A DNA stretch of 64,000 nucleotides, taken from CAIURC01 sp043777315. Its GTDB lineage: Bacteria; Verrucomicrobiota; Verrucomicrobiia; Chthoniobacterales; Chthoniobacteraceae. The translations under genes and the position numbers were made by a program. Location: assembly GCA_043777315.1 (NCBI GenBank), contig JAYVPW010000097.1:1-64000 (forward strand). The letters run 5' to 3'. Below the pieces are notes generated by a model that searched no databases, had not been told where the DNA came from, and saw only the letters and a program-made list of their open reading frames with translations. Of this stretch, positions 36,860 through 45,347 are shown one piece after another (position 1 is the stretch's first letter; every line of letters starts with the position of its first letter).

Positions 36860-39800
36860 TCACGCGCGCACTTTCACGAGCAGGTCGCCGGCTTCCACGG
36901 AGTCGCCGACGGCCACGTGGACCTCGGCGATCACGCCGTCGGCGTGGGCGTAAAGCGTGGTCTGCATCTTCATCGCTTCGAGCGTCGCGAGCTTGTCGCC
37001 TTTTGCCACTTTGCCGCCGACAGTCGCGCTCAGCGCGGTGACCATTCCGGGAATCGGCGCGCCGATTTGCAGCGGGTCGGACGTGTCGGCTTTGATGCGC
37101 GTTTTGGATTTCGGGGCGATCGACTTATCGAGGACGACGGACTCGCGGGGGACGCCGTTGAGCTCGTAGCTGATCACGCGGCGGCCTTCTTTGTCGGGCG
37201 CGCCGATATTGATGAGCTTGATAAAAAGCACCTTCCCCTCCTCGATCGAGACGCTGATTTCCTCGCCCAAATTCAGGCCGTAAAAAAACGCCGGCGTCGG
37301 CAGCGAACTCACGTCGCCGAAGTCGCGCGAGAACTTTGCGAAGTCCGCGAAGACGCTTGGATACATGAGATGCGAGTAGAGGTCGTCCTCGCTCGGCTCG
37401 CGTTTCGTCTTCGCCGCGACCTCCGCTTTCGTCTCCTTCAGTTTCACCGGCGCGGGCTTCGTGCGCTTGATTTTCGTCGAGCCGAGCACGGCTTTGACGA
37501 CCGGCGCGGGCCAGCCGCCCATCGGTTCACCAAGCCCGCCGCCGAGCATGTCGATCACACTTTCCGGCCACGAAGTTCCGGGCGGAAGATTGACCACGTC
37601 GGCGGGCTTGATCCCTTTTGTGAAAAGGAAAAGCGCCATGTCGCCGACCACTTTCGAGGACGGCGTGACCTTCACGATGTCGCCGAAAAGATCGTTCACC
37701 TCGCGGTAGGTCCGCGCGATTTCCGGCCACCGATGACCGAGTCCCATCGACGCCGCCTGCTCTTTCAAATTCGTGATCTGCCCGCCCGGCATCTCGTGCA
37801 AATAGACCTCCGCGCTTCCGCTCTTCGGCGCGGTGTCGAACGGCGCATAAAACGCGCGGACCTGCTCCCAGTAATCGGAAAACTCGTTGAGCGTATCGAC
37901 GTTCAAACCGGTGTCGCGCGGCGTGTGTTCGAGCGCGGCGACGATCGAGTTGAGGTTCGGCTGCGACGTCGAACCGCTCATCGACGCGATCGCCAAATCG
38001 ACCACATCGACGCCCGCGTCGCTCGCGCGCAGGACCGAGCCCGCGTTAATCCCGCTCGTGTCGTGGGTGTGAAAATGCACCGGGATTCCGATCTCATCTT
38101 TGAGCGCCTTCACCAGCGCGCTCGCGGCATACGGACGGCACAGTCCCGCCATGTCTTTGATCGCGAGAAAATGCGCGCCCATCTTCTCCAACTCCTTCGC
38201 GAGCCCGACGTAATATTTCAGCGAATACTTCGCGCGCTTCGGGTCGAGGATGTCGCCGGTGTAGCAGAGCGCGCCCTCGCAAATCGCGTGGGTTTTCTGC
38301 ACCGCTTCCATCGCGGCGCGCATGTTTTTCAAATCATTCAGCGAGTCGAAGATGCGGAAAATATCTATCCCGCACTCCGCCGCGTGCTCGACGAATCCGG
38401 CGACGACGTTCGGTGGATAGCTCGTGTAGCCGACCGCGTTCGCGCCGCGCAGGAGCATCTGAAAACAGATGTTCGGCACCTTCTCGCGGAGCAGCCGGAG
38501 CCGCTGCCACGGGTCTTCGTTGAGGAAACGCATCGCCGTGTCGAACGTCGCGCCGCCCCACATCTCGAGCGAGAAAAGCTCCGGCGCACGCCGCGCCACC
38601 GCGCCCGCAATCGCTGCCATGTCGAAGGTCCGCACGCGCGTCGCCATCAGCGATTGATGCGCGTCGCGAAAGGTCGTGTCCGTGATGAGCAGCCGCTTTT
38701 GTTGGAGCGTCCAGTCCGCGAATTTTTTGGGGCCGAGCTCAAGGAGCAGTTGGCGCGTTCCGGGTAGGGTGGGCATCCTGCCCGCCGGTTCGGGTATCCT
38801 ACCCGAACCTCCGGGCGTGCTGGCGCGCACAACAACGTCCGATGGTCGGGGCAGAATGCCCCGACCGGCGGGCAGGATGCCCACCCTACCCGGATCGGAA
38901 TTCCGTGCGGACACGTCCGGAATCGGTGGCGCCGCGAAGGGCACCGCCGGCTTGAACCCTTTCGCGTGGGGATTCCCATTCACGATCACGTTCCCCAAAA
39001 AGCTCAGCAGCTTCGTCGCGCGATCCCGCCGCGGCTTGAATTCGAAGAGCCCCGGCGACGTGTCGATCATCGTCGTCGTCGCCTTGCCGGTGCGGAATTG
39101 CTCGGCGTGAATCACGTTGTCGAGGAACGGAATATTCGTCTTCACCCCGCGGATGCGGCACTCGCGCAGCGCCCGGTCCATCCGCTGCAGCGCCATCTCG
39201 AAGGTGGATGCTTTCGCCGTGATTTTCACGAGCAGCGAATCGTAGAACGGCGTGATCACCGCGCCCGACTCACCCATCCCCGCGTCGAGCCGAATGCCGT
39301 ATCCGCCGGCGCTGCGGAAGGTCGCGATCTTGCCGTAGCTCGGCATGAATTTGTTCTCCGGATCCTCGGTCGTCACGCGGCACTGCACCGCGAATCCATT
39401 CCGCTGAATCTCAGACTGCGGCGGCAGCGCGACTTCCGGTCCGTGCAGCTCGCAGCCTTGCGCCACGAGGATTTGCGAGCGCACGAGATCGATGCCGGTG
39501 ATCTCTTCCGTGACCGTGTGCTCGACCTGAATCCGTGGATTCATCTCGATGAAAAACCAATCGTCCGTGTCGAGATCGAGGAGGAACTCGACCGTCCCCG
39601 CGTTGTCGTAGCCGATCTCTTTCGCGATCCGTGTCGCCGCGTCGCAGAGCTCGTGGCGGACCTTGTCGCTGAGGCCAAACGACGGCGCGATCTCCACTAC
39701 TTTCTGATGCCGCCGCTGCACCGAACAATCGCGTTCGTGCAGATGCAAAACGTGCCCGTGTTGGTCCCCGAGAATCTGCACCTCGATGTGTTTTGCGCGC

Positions 39801-40456
39801 CCGATGTAGCGCTCCAAAAACACCGCCGGATTTCCAAACGCCCGCTCCGCCTCGCCCTGCGCCTCGTCGAGCAGCGCATCGAGATCGCCCGCCTTTTGCA
39901 CCACCCGCATCCCGCGCCCGCCGCCGCCAAACGCCGCTTTAATAATGAGCGGAAAACCGATGTGCGCCGCCGCCTTCAACGCTTCGCCCCGATCGCTCAC
40001 CGGATCCTCCGTGCCCGGCAGCGTCGGCACCTTCAACTTCTGCGTCAGCGCGCGCGCCGCCACCTTGTCGCCCATCAGCTCCAGCAGCTCCGGCTTCGGC
40101 CCGACAAAAATGATCCCCGCCTCCGCGCAAGCCTTCGCGAACTTCGCATTCTCAGACAGGAATCCGTAGCCCGGATGAATCAGCTCCGCGCCGTGTTCCT
40201 TCGCCACCGCAATGATCCCCTCGATGTCCAAATACGCGCCGACCGGCCCCTTCCCCTCGCCGACGCGATACGCCTCATCGGCCTTGAACCGATGCATCGA
40301 AAACCGGTCCTCTTCCGCATAAATCGCGATCGTCCGCAGCCCGAGTTCCGTCGCCGCGCGCATCACGCGGATCGCGATTTCGCTCCGATTCGCGACAAGC
40401 AATTTCTTCGGCTTCGTGGAAATAGCGGGACGCGCAGCGCGGGCGGGAGTGGTCAT
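36860..40456 (-). CDS. pyc: Pyruvate carboxylase with an in-frame repeat insertion
   Basis: 1198 residues: biotin carboxylase domain (1-460; LVANRSEIAIRVMRAA at the start, ATP-grasp glycine loop FGGGGRGMRVV, EMNPRIQVEHTVTE), carboxyltransferase (from about 585; LLITDTTFRDAHQSLMATRV), and biotinyl domain with LEAMKMQTTLY near residue 1163, whose Lys carries biotin. It makes oxaloacetate from pyruvate, ATP and bicarbonate, refilling the TCA cycle. The 44 residues at about 522-565 are encoded by a 132-bp palindromic element in the linker between the two catalytic domains; without it the length would be about 1154, the usual size. Divergent from tmk. Confidence 0.96.
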   Translation of the reverse strand: MTTPARAARPAISTKPKKLLVANRSEIAIRVMRAATELGLRTIAIYAEEDRFSMHRFKADEAYRVGEGKGPVGAYLDIEGIIAVAKEHGAELIHPGYGFLSENAKFAKACAEAGIIFVGPKPELLELMGDKVAARALTQKLKVPTLPGTEDPVSDRGEALKAAAHIGFPLIIKAAFGGGGRGMRVVQKAGDLDALLDEAQGEAERAFGNPAVFLERYIGRAKHIEVQILGDQHGHVLHLHERDCSVQRRHQKVVEIAPSFGLSDKVRHELCDAATRIAKEIGYDNAGTVEFLLDLDTDDWFFIEMNPRIQVEHTVTEEITGIDLVRSQILVAQGCELHGPEVALPPQSEIQRNGFAVQCRVTTEDPENKFMPSYGKIATFRSAGGYGIRLDAGMGESGAVITPFYDSLLVKITAKASTFEMALQRMDRALRECRIRGVKTNIPFLDNVIHAEQFRTGKATTTMIDTSPGLFEFKPRRDRATKLLSFLGNVIVNGNPHAKGFKPAVPFAAPPIPDVSARNSDPGRVGILPAGRGILPRPSDVVVRASTPGGSGRIPEPAGRMPTLPGTRQLLLELGPKKFADWTLQQKRLLITDTTFRDAHQSLMATRVRTFDMAAIAGAVARRAPELFSLEMWGGATFDTAMRFLNEDPWQRLRLLREKVPNICFQMLLRGANAVGYTSYPPNVVAGFVEHAAECGIDIFRIFDSLNDLKNMRAAMEAVQKTHAICEGALCYTGDILDPKRAKYSLKYYVGLAKELEKMGAHFLAIKDMAGLCRPYAASALVKALKDEIGIPVHFHTHDTSGINAGSVLRASDAGVDVVDLAIASMSGSTSQPNLNSIVAALEHTPRDTGLNVDTLNEFSDYWEQVRAFYAPFDTAPKSGSAEVYLHEMPGGQITNLKEQAASMGLGHRWPEIARTYREVNDLFGDIVKVTPSSKVVGDMALFLFTKGIKPADVVNLPPGTSWPESVIDMLGGGLGEPMGGWPAPVVKAVLGSTKIKRTKPAPVKLKETKAEVAAKTKREPSEDDLYSHLMYPSVFADFAKFSRDFGDVSSLPTPAFFYGLNLGEEISVSIEEGKVLFIKLINIGAPDKEGRRVISYELNGVPRESVVLDKSIAPKSKTRIKADTSDPLQIGAPIPGMVTALSATVGGKVAKGDKLATLEAMKMQTTLYAHADGVIAEVHVAVGDSVEAGDLLVKVRA
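38761..38892. repeat. Palindromic element inside pyc (family D)
   Basis: CGGGTAGGGTGGGCATCCTG at the left is exactly complementary to the right end (CAGGATGCCCACCCTACCCG). The inner arms GGTTCGGGTATCC/TCGGGGCAGAATGCCCCGACC are partial palindromes. The length is 132 bp, a multiple of three, and it is read in frame. Confidence 0.9.
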
Positions 40457-40593
40457 AAATAGGGCGCAGTTCGTAATCGAGTGGACGCCCGCAAATCCAG
40501 CGCGGACTTGGATTCACCGGCGAAACCGAGAGCGCGGTCGCCAGTTGCAAAGCCCGCATTGTGAGCGCGCGATCTTTTCTCTAAATCGCGGCG

Positions 40594-41208
40594 ATGAACG
40601 ATCCACAACGCACCGGCCGACTCGTCGTGATCGAAGGAATCGACGGCGCGGGAAAGAGCAGCATCGTGCGAGTTCTCGCCGAGCATTGCCGCGCGCACCA
40701 AGTCCCGCACGTCATCAGCCGCGAGCCGACGTCGGGAAAATGGGGGACGATGCTGCGGGAGTCGGCGAAGACCGGGCGGCTGACGCTGGAGCGGGAGCTC
40801 GAGCTTTTTCAGGAAGATCGCGCCGAGCATGTGCTGACGCTGATCGCGCCCGCGCTGGCGGAGGGGAAGGTGGTGATCCTCGATCGCTACTACTTTTCCA
40901 ACGCCGCATATCAGGGCGCGCGCGGTGCGGACCCGGCGGCGATCCTCGCGGCGAATGAGCAGTTTGCGCCCGCGCCCGATCTCGTCCTCCTGCTCGATCT
41001 CGACCCGCTCGCCGGACGAGCGCGGATCGCGGGGCGCGGCGATGTGCCGGACGACTTCGAGCAGGCCGAAGCGCTGGCCAAAGTGCGCGCGATTTTTCTC
41101 TCGATCGAGCGGCCCTATTTTCGCCGGATCGACGCGGCGCAGCCGCCGGAGGAAGTAAACCAACAAGCGCTCGTGCATTTCGAGGCGCTGCTCGCAGCTC
41201 AACTGTAG
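40594..41208 (+). CDS. tmk: Thymidylate kinase
   Basis: 204 residues. P-loop GIDGAGKSS at 15-23, the REPT motif (SREPTSGKWG, about 46), the DRYYFSNAAYQGARG motif (about 96) and a LID with RGDVPDDFEQ. It phosphorylates dTMP to dTDP in the cytoplasm. The start ATG is at 40594, 137 bp from the divergent pyc start. The TAG stop lies at the edge of a short palindromic element. Confidence 0.93.
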   Translation: MNDPQRTGRLVVIEGIDGAGKSSIVRVLAEHCRAHQVPHVISREPTSGKWGTMLRESAKTGRLTLERELELFQEDRAEHVLTLIAPALAEGKVVILDRYYFSNAAYQGARGADPAAILAANEQFAPAPDLVLLLDLDPLAGRARIAGRGDVPDDFEQAEALAKVRAIFLSIERPYFRRIDAAQPPEEVNQQALVHFEALLAAQL

Positions 41209-41256
41209 GCGGGCGCTCCGCCCTCCCGTGGGCGGCCGGAGCGGTCGTCCTGCAAA
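41202..41256. repeat. Short palindromic element after tmk (family K)
   Basis: TGTAGGCGGGCGCTCCGCC faces GGCGGCCGGAGCGGTCGTCC, and the outer end CTGTAG pairs with CTGCAA imperfectly. A related element starts at 12295. It overlaps the tmk stop codon and could serve as its terminator. Confidence 0.55.
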
Positions 41257-41292
41257 CGTGGCGACCCGCAGCGGGATTGACCCGCCCGCTCG

Positions 41293-41311
41293 TGAGAGTA
41301 ATTTGCTCTCA
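41293..41311. promoter_or_regulatory. Palindrome at the start of the phd-type antitoxin, possible autoregulatory operator
   Basis: TGAGAG and CTCTCA are perfect 6-bp arms around TAATTTG, ending at the A of the antitoxin ATG. Phd/YefM antitoxins usually repress their own promoter at such sites. Confidence 0.35.
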
Positions 41312-41607
41312 TGAAGACCGCCTCCGTCGCCGACCTTCGCAACGATTTCGCCCGTCTTTCCAGATGGATCGCGCAGGGCGAGAAGATCACCATCACCAAA
41401 CGCGGCGAGCCATTCGCCACGCTACTTCCTATTTTCGCGCAACCTGCGAAGAAAAAACAGCGGATCGTCTGGCCGGATTTCACCGCCCGGATTCAGGAAA
41501 TGGAGGGCGTTCACGGCGGGACGACGGCCAGGGATTTCGCGGAAATTCGCGCCGCTCAGGAGAGCGTGCCCACCCGTGCGAAAAGCAAATGCCAGCCCCG
41601 CAAATGA
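41311..41607 (+). CDS. Phd/YefM-family antitoxin
   Basis: 98 residues. The N-terminal KTASVADLRNDFARLSRWI and ITITKRGEPFATLLP form the Phd/YefM DNA-binding fold; the C-terminal 45 residues would wrap and neutralise the toxin. Its TGA overlaps the ATG of the PIN-domain toxin, so the two form one coupled type II toxin-antitoxin operon. Confidence 0.88.
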   Translation: MKTASVADLRNDFARLSRWIAQGEKITITKRGEPFATLLPIFAQPAKKKQRIVWPDFTARIQEMEGVHGGTTARDFAEIRAAQESVPTRAKSKCQPRK

Positions 41608-42059
41608 TGCGCGCGCTGCCGGACACCAGCTTTGTCTGGGCGCTTTATGGTCACCGCACGCAATCCGCGCTGGCGCGGGTAACTCTCGCCCGCCTCGACG
41701 AGCCGCTGCCGATTTCCGGACTCCTGCGCTTCGAATTTGAGCAGGCCATTCGCTTTGAAGTTTACCGTCATCGTCATGATCGATCCGCCGGCCTCTCGGA
41801 AGGGTTCGCCACCGCGATGCTCGTCTATTTCGAGAACGATCTCAGCAACGGCCTGCTGCAGCTCGTCCCCTTTGAATGGGCCGCCGTCTGCCAACGCGCA
41901 CAGCTCCTTTCCGAGCGCCACACCGCGGCGTTCGGCTCGCGTGCTTTCGACATCCTCCATGTCGCCACGGCGCTGCATCTCGGCGCGCGGGAATTTCTCA
42001 CCTTCGACAAAATCCAGACCCGGCTCGCCAAGGCCGAGGGTCTTGCGGTTCCGCTCTAA
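41604..42059 (+). CDS. vapC: VapC-type PIN-domain toxin
   Basis: 151 residues from the ATG at 41604, which overlaps the antitoxin stop; an in-frame ATG 15 bp upstream is less likely. PIN acidic residues are visible: D in LPDTSFVWAL, E in LRFEFEQAI, D in AFDILHVATAL and D in FLTFDKIQ. The family cleaves RNA, often tRNA or rRNA. Followed 3 bp later by miaE. Confidence 0.88.
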   Translation: MMRALPDTSFVWALYGHRTQSALARVTLARLDEPLPISGLLRFEFEQAIRFEVYRHRHDRSAGLSEGFATAMLVYFENDLSNGLLQLVPFEWAAVCQRAQLLSERHTAAFGSRAFDILHVATALHLGAREFLTFDKIQTRLAKAEGLAVPL

Positions 42060-42062
42060 CCG

Positions 42063-42635
42063 ATGCTTCTCTGGCGCGGAAAAATTCCCGATTCGTGGCT
42101 GCCGAAAGTGCGGGCCGATCTCCCGGCGGTGCTGATCGATCACGCGTATCTCGAGCGGAAGGCGGCGAACGCGGCGCTGAACTTGGAGAAGTACGACGAG
42201 CTGCGTGGTCACCTCGCCGAGCTGAATGCGATCGCGATCGAGGAGCTCCAGCATTTCGGGCTCGTGCTCGATTTGCTGCGGGAGCGCGGGATCGAGTTTG
42301 GCGGGCCGCAGCGGAGCCCGTGGATTTCCGGAATGATGGCGGAGGTGCGGCGCGGGCGGAAGCAACAGGCGATCGACCATCTGGTGGTCTGCGCGCTGAT
42401 CGAGGGGCGGAGTTGCGAGAAATTTCAGCTCCTCGCGACGGGCGTGCGCGATCTCGATCCGGGGCTCGCGGATTTCTACGCGAGCCTGGTCGAGAGCGAG
42501 GGGAATCATTACGCGGCCTACCTCATCATGGCCCGGCACATCGACCTGCCGGAGGCCGAGCGGCGGCTGGATTTTTTCCTCGATCTCGATGCGCGGCTCA
42601 TCCGGGTGCCGAATCCGAAGGCGATGCTGCACTGA
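42063..42635 (+). CDS. miaE: tRNA-(ms2io6A37) hydroxylase, MiaE-like
   Basis: 190 residues, all-helical ferritin-like diiron protein. Iron ligands are in HAYLERKAA, EELQHF, IEGRSCEKFQLL and VESEGNHY, the MiaE pattern. It hydroxylates the isopentenyl group of the modified adenosine at tRNA position 37. It lies 3 bp after vapC but has no logical link to the toxin. A palindromic element follows its stop. Confidence 0.9.
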   Translation: MLLWRGKIPDSWLPKVRADLPAVLIDHAYLERKAANAALNLEKYDELRGHLAELNAIAIEELQHFGLVLDLLRERGIEFGGPQRSPWISGMMAEVRRGRKQQAIDHLVVCALIEGRSCEKFQLLATGVRDLDPGLADFYASLVESEGNHYAAYLIMARHIDLPEAERRLDFFLDLDARLIRVPNPKAMLH

Positions 42636-42645
42636 GCGGAATCGG

Positions 42646-42757
42646 CAAACGTCGAACGTCGAACGCTGAACGTCGAACGTCGAAGTGGGGATTCGGAGCG
42701 CGCGCGCTCTCTTACTTCGACGTTCGACGTTCGACGTTCGACGTTCGACGTTCTCCC
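42646..42757. repeat. Palindromic element, family B, between miaE and menG
   Basis: Left half AACGTCGAACGTCGAACG..., right half CGACGTTCGACGTTCGACGT: tandem 9-bp GAACGTCGA units in inverted orientation. The right half is translated as the last 17 residues of menG (ERRTSNVERRTSK), and it supplies that gene's stop codon. A second copy is inside dxr. Confidence 0.9.
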
Positions 42758-43476
42758 CTCCGATCGCGCTCCGCGGTGTAGAGAGAGACGATGCCGCCGG
42801 TGAGCGGTTCGCAGGTCGGCGAGGTGAAGTCCGACGCGGTCAGCAGCGCGCACATCGCTGCGCCGTGCGGGAATTTTTCGATCGAATCGCCAAGGTAATC
42901 GTAAGCGGCTTTTTCGCCGGTGAGCAGCGCGGCGAGGCGGGGCAGGACGTGGTGCAAATATGGCCGGTAAATCCAGCGCAGCGGCGGCGGCGGGACGGAA
43001 AAATCGAGGACGAGCAGGTGGCCGCCCGGCTTCAGAACGCGCCGCATTTCTCCGAGCGCCGCGGGCCACGAGGCCATGTTGCGGAGGCCGAATGCGACGG
43101 TCACGACGTCGAATGTCTCGTCGCCGAAAGGCAGCGCGAGCGCGTCGGCCACGACGAGATCGCGCAGCCCTTTTCGCCTCGCCTCGCGGAGCATCGGCTC
43201 GCAGAAATCCGCGCCGACGACATGGCTCGCGGGGCACGCGGCGGCGAGCGTGAGCGCGAGGTCGCCGCTGCCGGTCGCGAGGTCGAGGATGAGCCGGGGC
43301 TGCCACGCGCGGACCAGCCGGGCGCTGCGGCGGCGCCAGAGGAAGTCGAGGCCGCCACTGAGGAGGTGATTCGCCAGGTCGTAGCGTCGCGCGATCGCGC
43401 CGAACATCGTCTGGACGCGGCGCGCTTTGTCCGCGATGTCAGGGGACACAGTTGGTGCGGGAGCTTGGTGGGACAC
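42712..43476 (-). CDS. menG: Demethylmenaquinone/2-polyprenyl-benzoquinol methyltransferase (MenG/UbiE)
   Basis: About 254 residues from a GTG at 43476; an ATG at 43548 overlaps the divergent kinase start and gives 278. UbiE signatures: MFGAIARRYDLANHLLSGG, the SAM motif LDLATGSGDLALTLA, and FGLRNMASWPAALGEMRRVL. It performs the last methylation in quinone synthesis, at the membrane. The quinone feeds the alternative complex III of this window (inference). The family normally ends near SLYTAE; here about 17 extra residues come from the palindromic element that also supplies the stop. Confidence 0.92.
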   Translation of the reverse strand: MSHQAPAPTVSPDIADKARRVQTMFGAIARRYDLANHLLSGGLDFLWRRRSARLVRAWQPRLILDLATGSGDLALTLAAACPASHVVGADFCEPMLREARRKGLRDLVVADALALPFGDETFDVVTVAFGLRNMASWPAALGEMRRVLKPGGHLLVLDFSVPPPPLRWIYRPYLHHVLPRLAALLTGEKAAYDYLGDSIEKFPHGAAMCALLTASDFTSPTCEPLTGGIVSLYTAERDRRGERRTSNVERRTSK

Positions 43477-43546
43477 GGCGACAGAGGCATACCATGTGCT
43501 TCCCACCTGTCGATTTTCTCCCCCGCCAAACCCGGGAACCGCGCGC

Positions 43547-45175
43547 ATGTTTCAAGACCTTTTCAGCCGAGCCAGGATTCTCATCGTCGATGATGAGCCC
43601 TCGAACGTGCGGCTGCTCGAGCGCATTTTGGAAATGCACGGCGCGATCGGTTTTCGCAGCGCCATGGATGCCCGGCAGGCGCTGCCGATCTTTTTGGAAT
43701 TCCAGCCCGACCTCGTCCTGCTCGATTTGCACATGCCGCATTTCAGCGGCTTCGACGTGATCGAGCAGCTCCGGCGCGCGGCGCCGACGGACGATTATTT
43801 GCCCATCCTCGTCCTCACCGCCGACATCACGATCGAGACGAAGCGGCGCGCGCTGACGCTCGGCGCGCAGGATTTCGTGACGAAGCCGCTCGACCATCTC
43901 GAGGTCGTTTTGCGGATGAAAAACCTGCTCGAAAACCGCTTTCTCCGCCTCGAATTGCAGACGCAAAATCTTTCGCTCGAGAAGCAAGTGCAGGAGCGCA
44001 CCGGCCAGCTCCAAGAGACGCTCGGCCAGCTCCGCGCGACTCAGGAAAATGTGGTCAAACAGGAACGGCTCAGCGCGCTCGGGATGATGGCCGGCGGCAT
44101 CGCCCACGACTTCAACAACGCGCTCACGATGCTGCTCGGCTACAGCGAGCTGCTCCTGCCTTACATGGAAAACAGCGCCCCGCCGCGCGAGCTCGGCTAC
44201 ATCCGACAGGTCGTCGGCGCGGCCAACGACGCGGCGCACGTCGTCAGCCGCTTGCGCGATTTTTACCGGCCCGTCGAGCGCGACGAAATCCGGCTGGCCG
44301 TCGATCTCAACGAACTCGTCCGCGCGGCTGTGGCTTTCACTTTGCCGAAATGGAAGGCCCGCAGCCGGGCGGAGGGCGTCCAGATCACCGTCGAGACCGA
44401 CCTGCACGACGTGCCGACGATCGCCGGCAACGCTGCGGAACTCCGCGAAGTGCTGACGAATCTGATCTTCAACGCCGTCGATGCCATGCCGGCCGGCGGG
44501 CAGCTTCGGATCGCCACCGCGTCGCGCGAGGACGGGGTCGCGATCGCCGTCAGCGACACCGGCACCGGCATGTCGGAAAGCGAATGCGAGCGCTGCCTCG
44601 AGCCCTTTTTCACGACGAAAGGCGAGAGCGGCACGGGACTCGGGCTGTCGGTGGTTTACGGCATCGTCCAGCGGCACGGCGGCGCGATCGAGATCGAGAG
44701 CGAAATCGGCCGCGGCACCACGTTCGTCATTTCCTTTCCGCTCACGACTCCGACGACCGCCGAGGCTCCGCCCGCCGCCCTCGCGGAGATCGACCGCCCG
44801 TTGCGCATCCTCGTCGCGGACGACCAGGAAATGATCTGCGAATTGATGACCGAAAATTTGCAGGCCGAGGGGCACACGGTCGCGACGGCGTTCGACGGGA
44901 CCGCGGCGCTCGAAGTGTTTCGGAACGGCAAATTCGATCTCGTGATCACCGATCAATCCATGCCCGGGATGAACGGCGAGCAGCTCGCCGAGGCGATCGC
45001 GCAGCTCGACCCGGAGACCGCGATCATCCTGCTCACCGGCTTCGGCGAAGAGATGCACGCGGCCGGGCAACTCCCGCCCGCCGTCGATCTCGTGCTCGGC
45101 AAACCGGTGAGCTCCGCGGCCCTGCGCCGCGCGATCCAGCAAGTCGTGGCGGGCCGGGCGCTGGCGGTGTGCTGA
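43547..45175 (+). CDS. Hybrid histidine kinase with N- and C-terminal receiver domains
   Basis: 542 residues and no membrane helix. Receiver 1 (about 8-125) has VDDEPSN, LVLLDLHMP with phospho-Asp, and the VTKPLD lysine. A coiled linker follows. The histidine kinase core has MAGGIAHDFNNALTMLLGY (His near 185) and an ATPase domain with N-box NLIFNAVDAM, SDTGTGM and GTGLGLSVVYGI. Receiver 2 (about 423-530) has VADDQEM, VITDQSMPG and LGKPVS. REC-HK-REC proteins of this HDFNN type are common cytosolic phosphorelay parts. Output is not identifiable. The start ATG at 43547 interlocks with the upstream menG ATG on the other strand. Confidence 0.93.
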   Translation: MFQDLFSRARILIVDDEPSNVRLLERILEMHGAIGFRSAMDARQALPIFLEFQPDLVLLDLHMPHFSGFDVIEQLRRAAPTDDYLPILVLTADITIETKRRALTLGAQDFVTKPLDHLEVVLRMKNLLENRFLRLELQTQNLSLEKQVQERTGQLQETLGQLRATQENVVKQERLSALGMMAGGIAHDFNNALTMLLGYSELLLPYMENSAPPRELGYIRQVVGAANDAAHVVSRLRDFYRPVERDEIRLAVDLNELVRAAVAFTLPKWKARSRAEGVQITVETDLHDVPTIAGNAAELREVLTNLIFNAVDAMPAGGQLRIATASREDGVAIAVSDTGTGMSESECERCLEPFFTTKGESGTGLGLSVVYGIVQRHGGAIEIESEIGRGTTFVISFPLTTPTTAEAPPAALAEIDRPLRILVADDQEMICELMTENLQAEGHTVATAFDGTAALEVFRNGKFDLVITDQSMPGMNGEQLAEAIAQLDPETAIILLTGFGEEMHAAGQLPPAVDLVLGKPVSSAALRRAIQQVVAGRALAVC

Positions 45176-45216
45176 GAGACGGGGGAATAAGTCTCCTGCC
45201 GCGGAATGAGGGAGGG

Positions 45217-45297
45217 ATTTCGTCCGCGAAATCACGCAAAATCACGCGAAAGGAATCCGGGTTTTCGCGTCCTTTCGCGCCTTTTCGCGGATAAAAT
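45217..45297. repeat. Palindromic element, family F, between convergent kinases
   Basis: ATTTCGTCCGCGAAATCACG and CGAAAGGA face TCCTTTCGCGCC and TTTTCGCGGATAAAAT. It sits in the 172-bp gap between two converging genes and could terminate both. Confidence 0.75.
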
Positions 45298-45347
45298 CCG
45301 CCTTTTTACACAGCCTCTGAGGCCCTGCGATCTTCACGGCGAAATTC

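Noticed and set aside
42646..42757. CRISPR-like array from the tandem GAACGTCGA units
   Set aside because: Units are 9 bp, contiguous without spacers and arranged as two inverted blocks; no cas genes are nearby.
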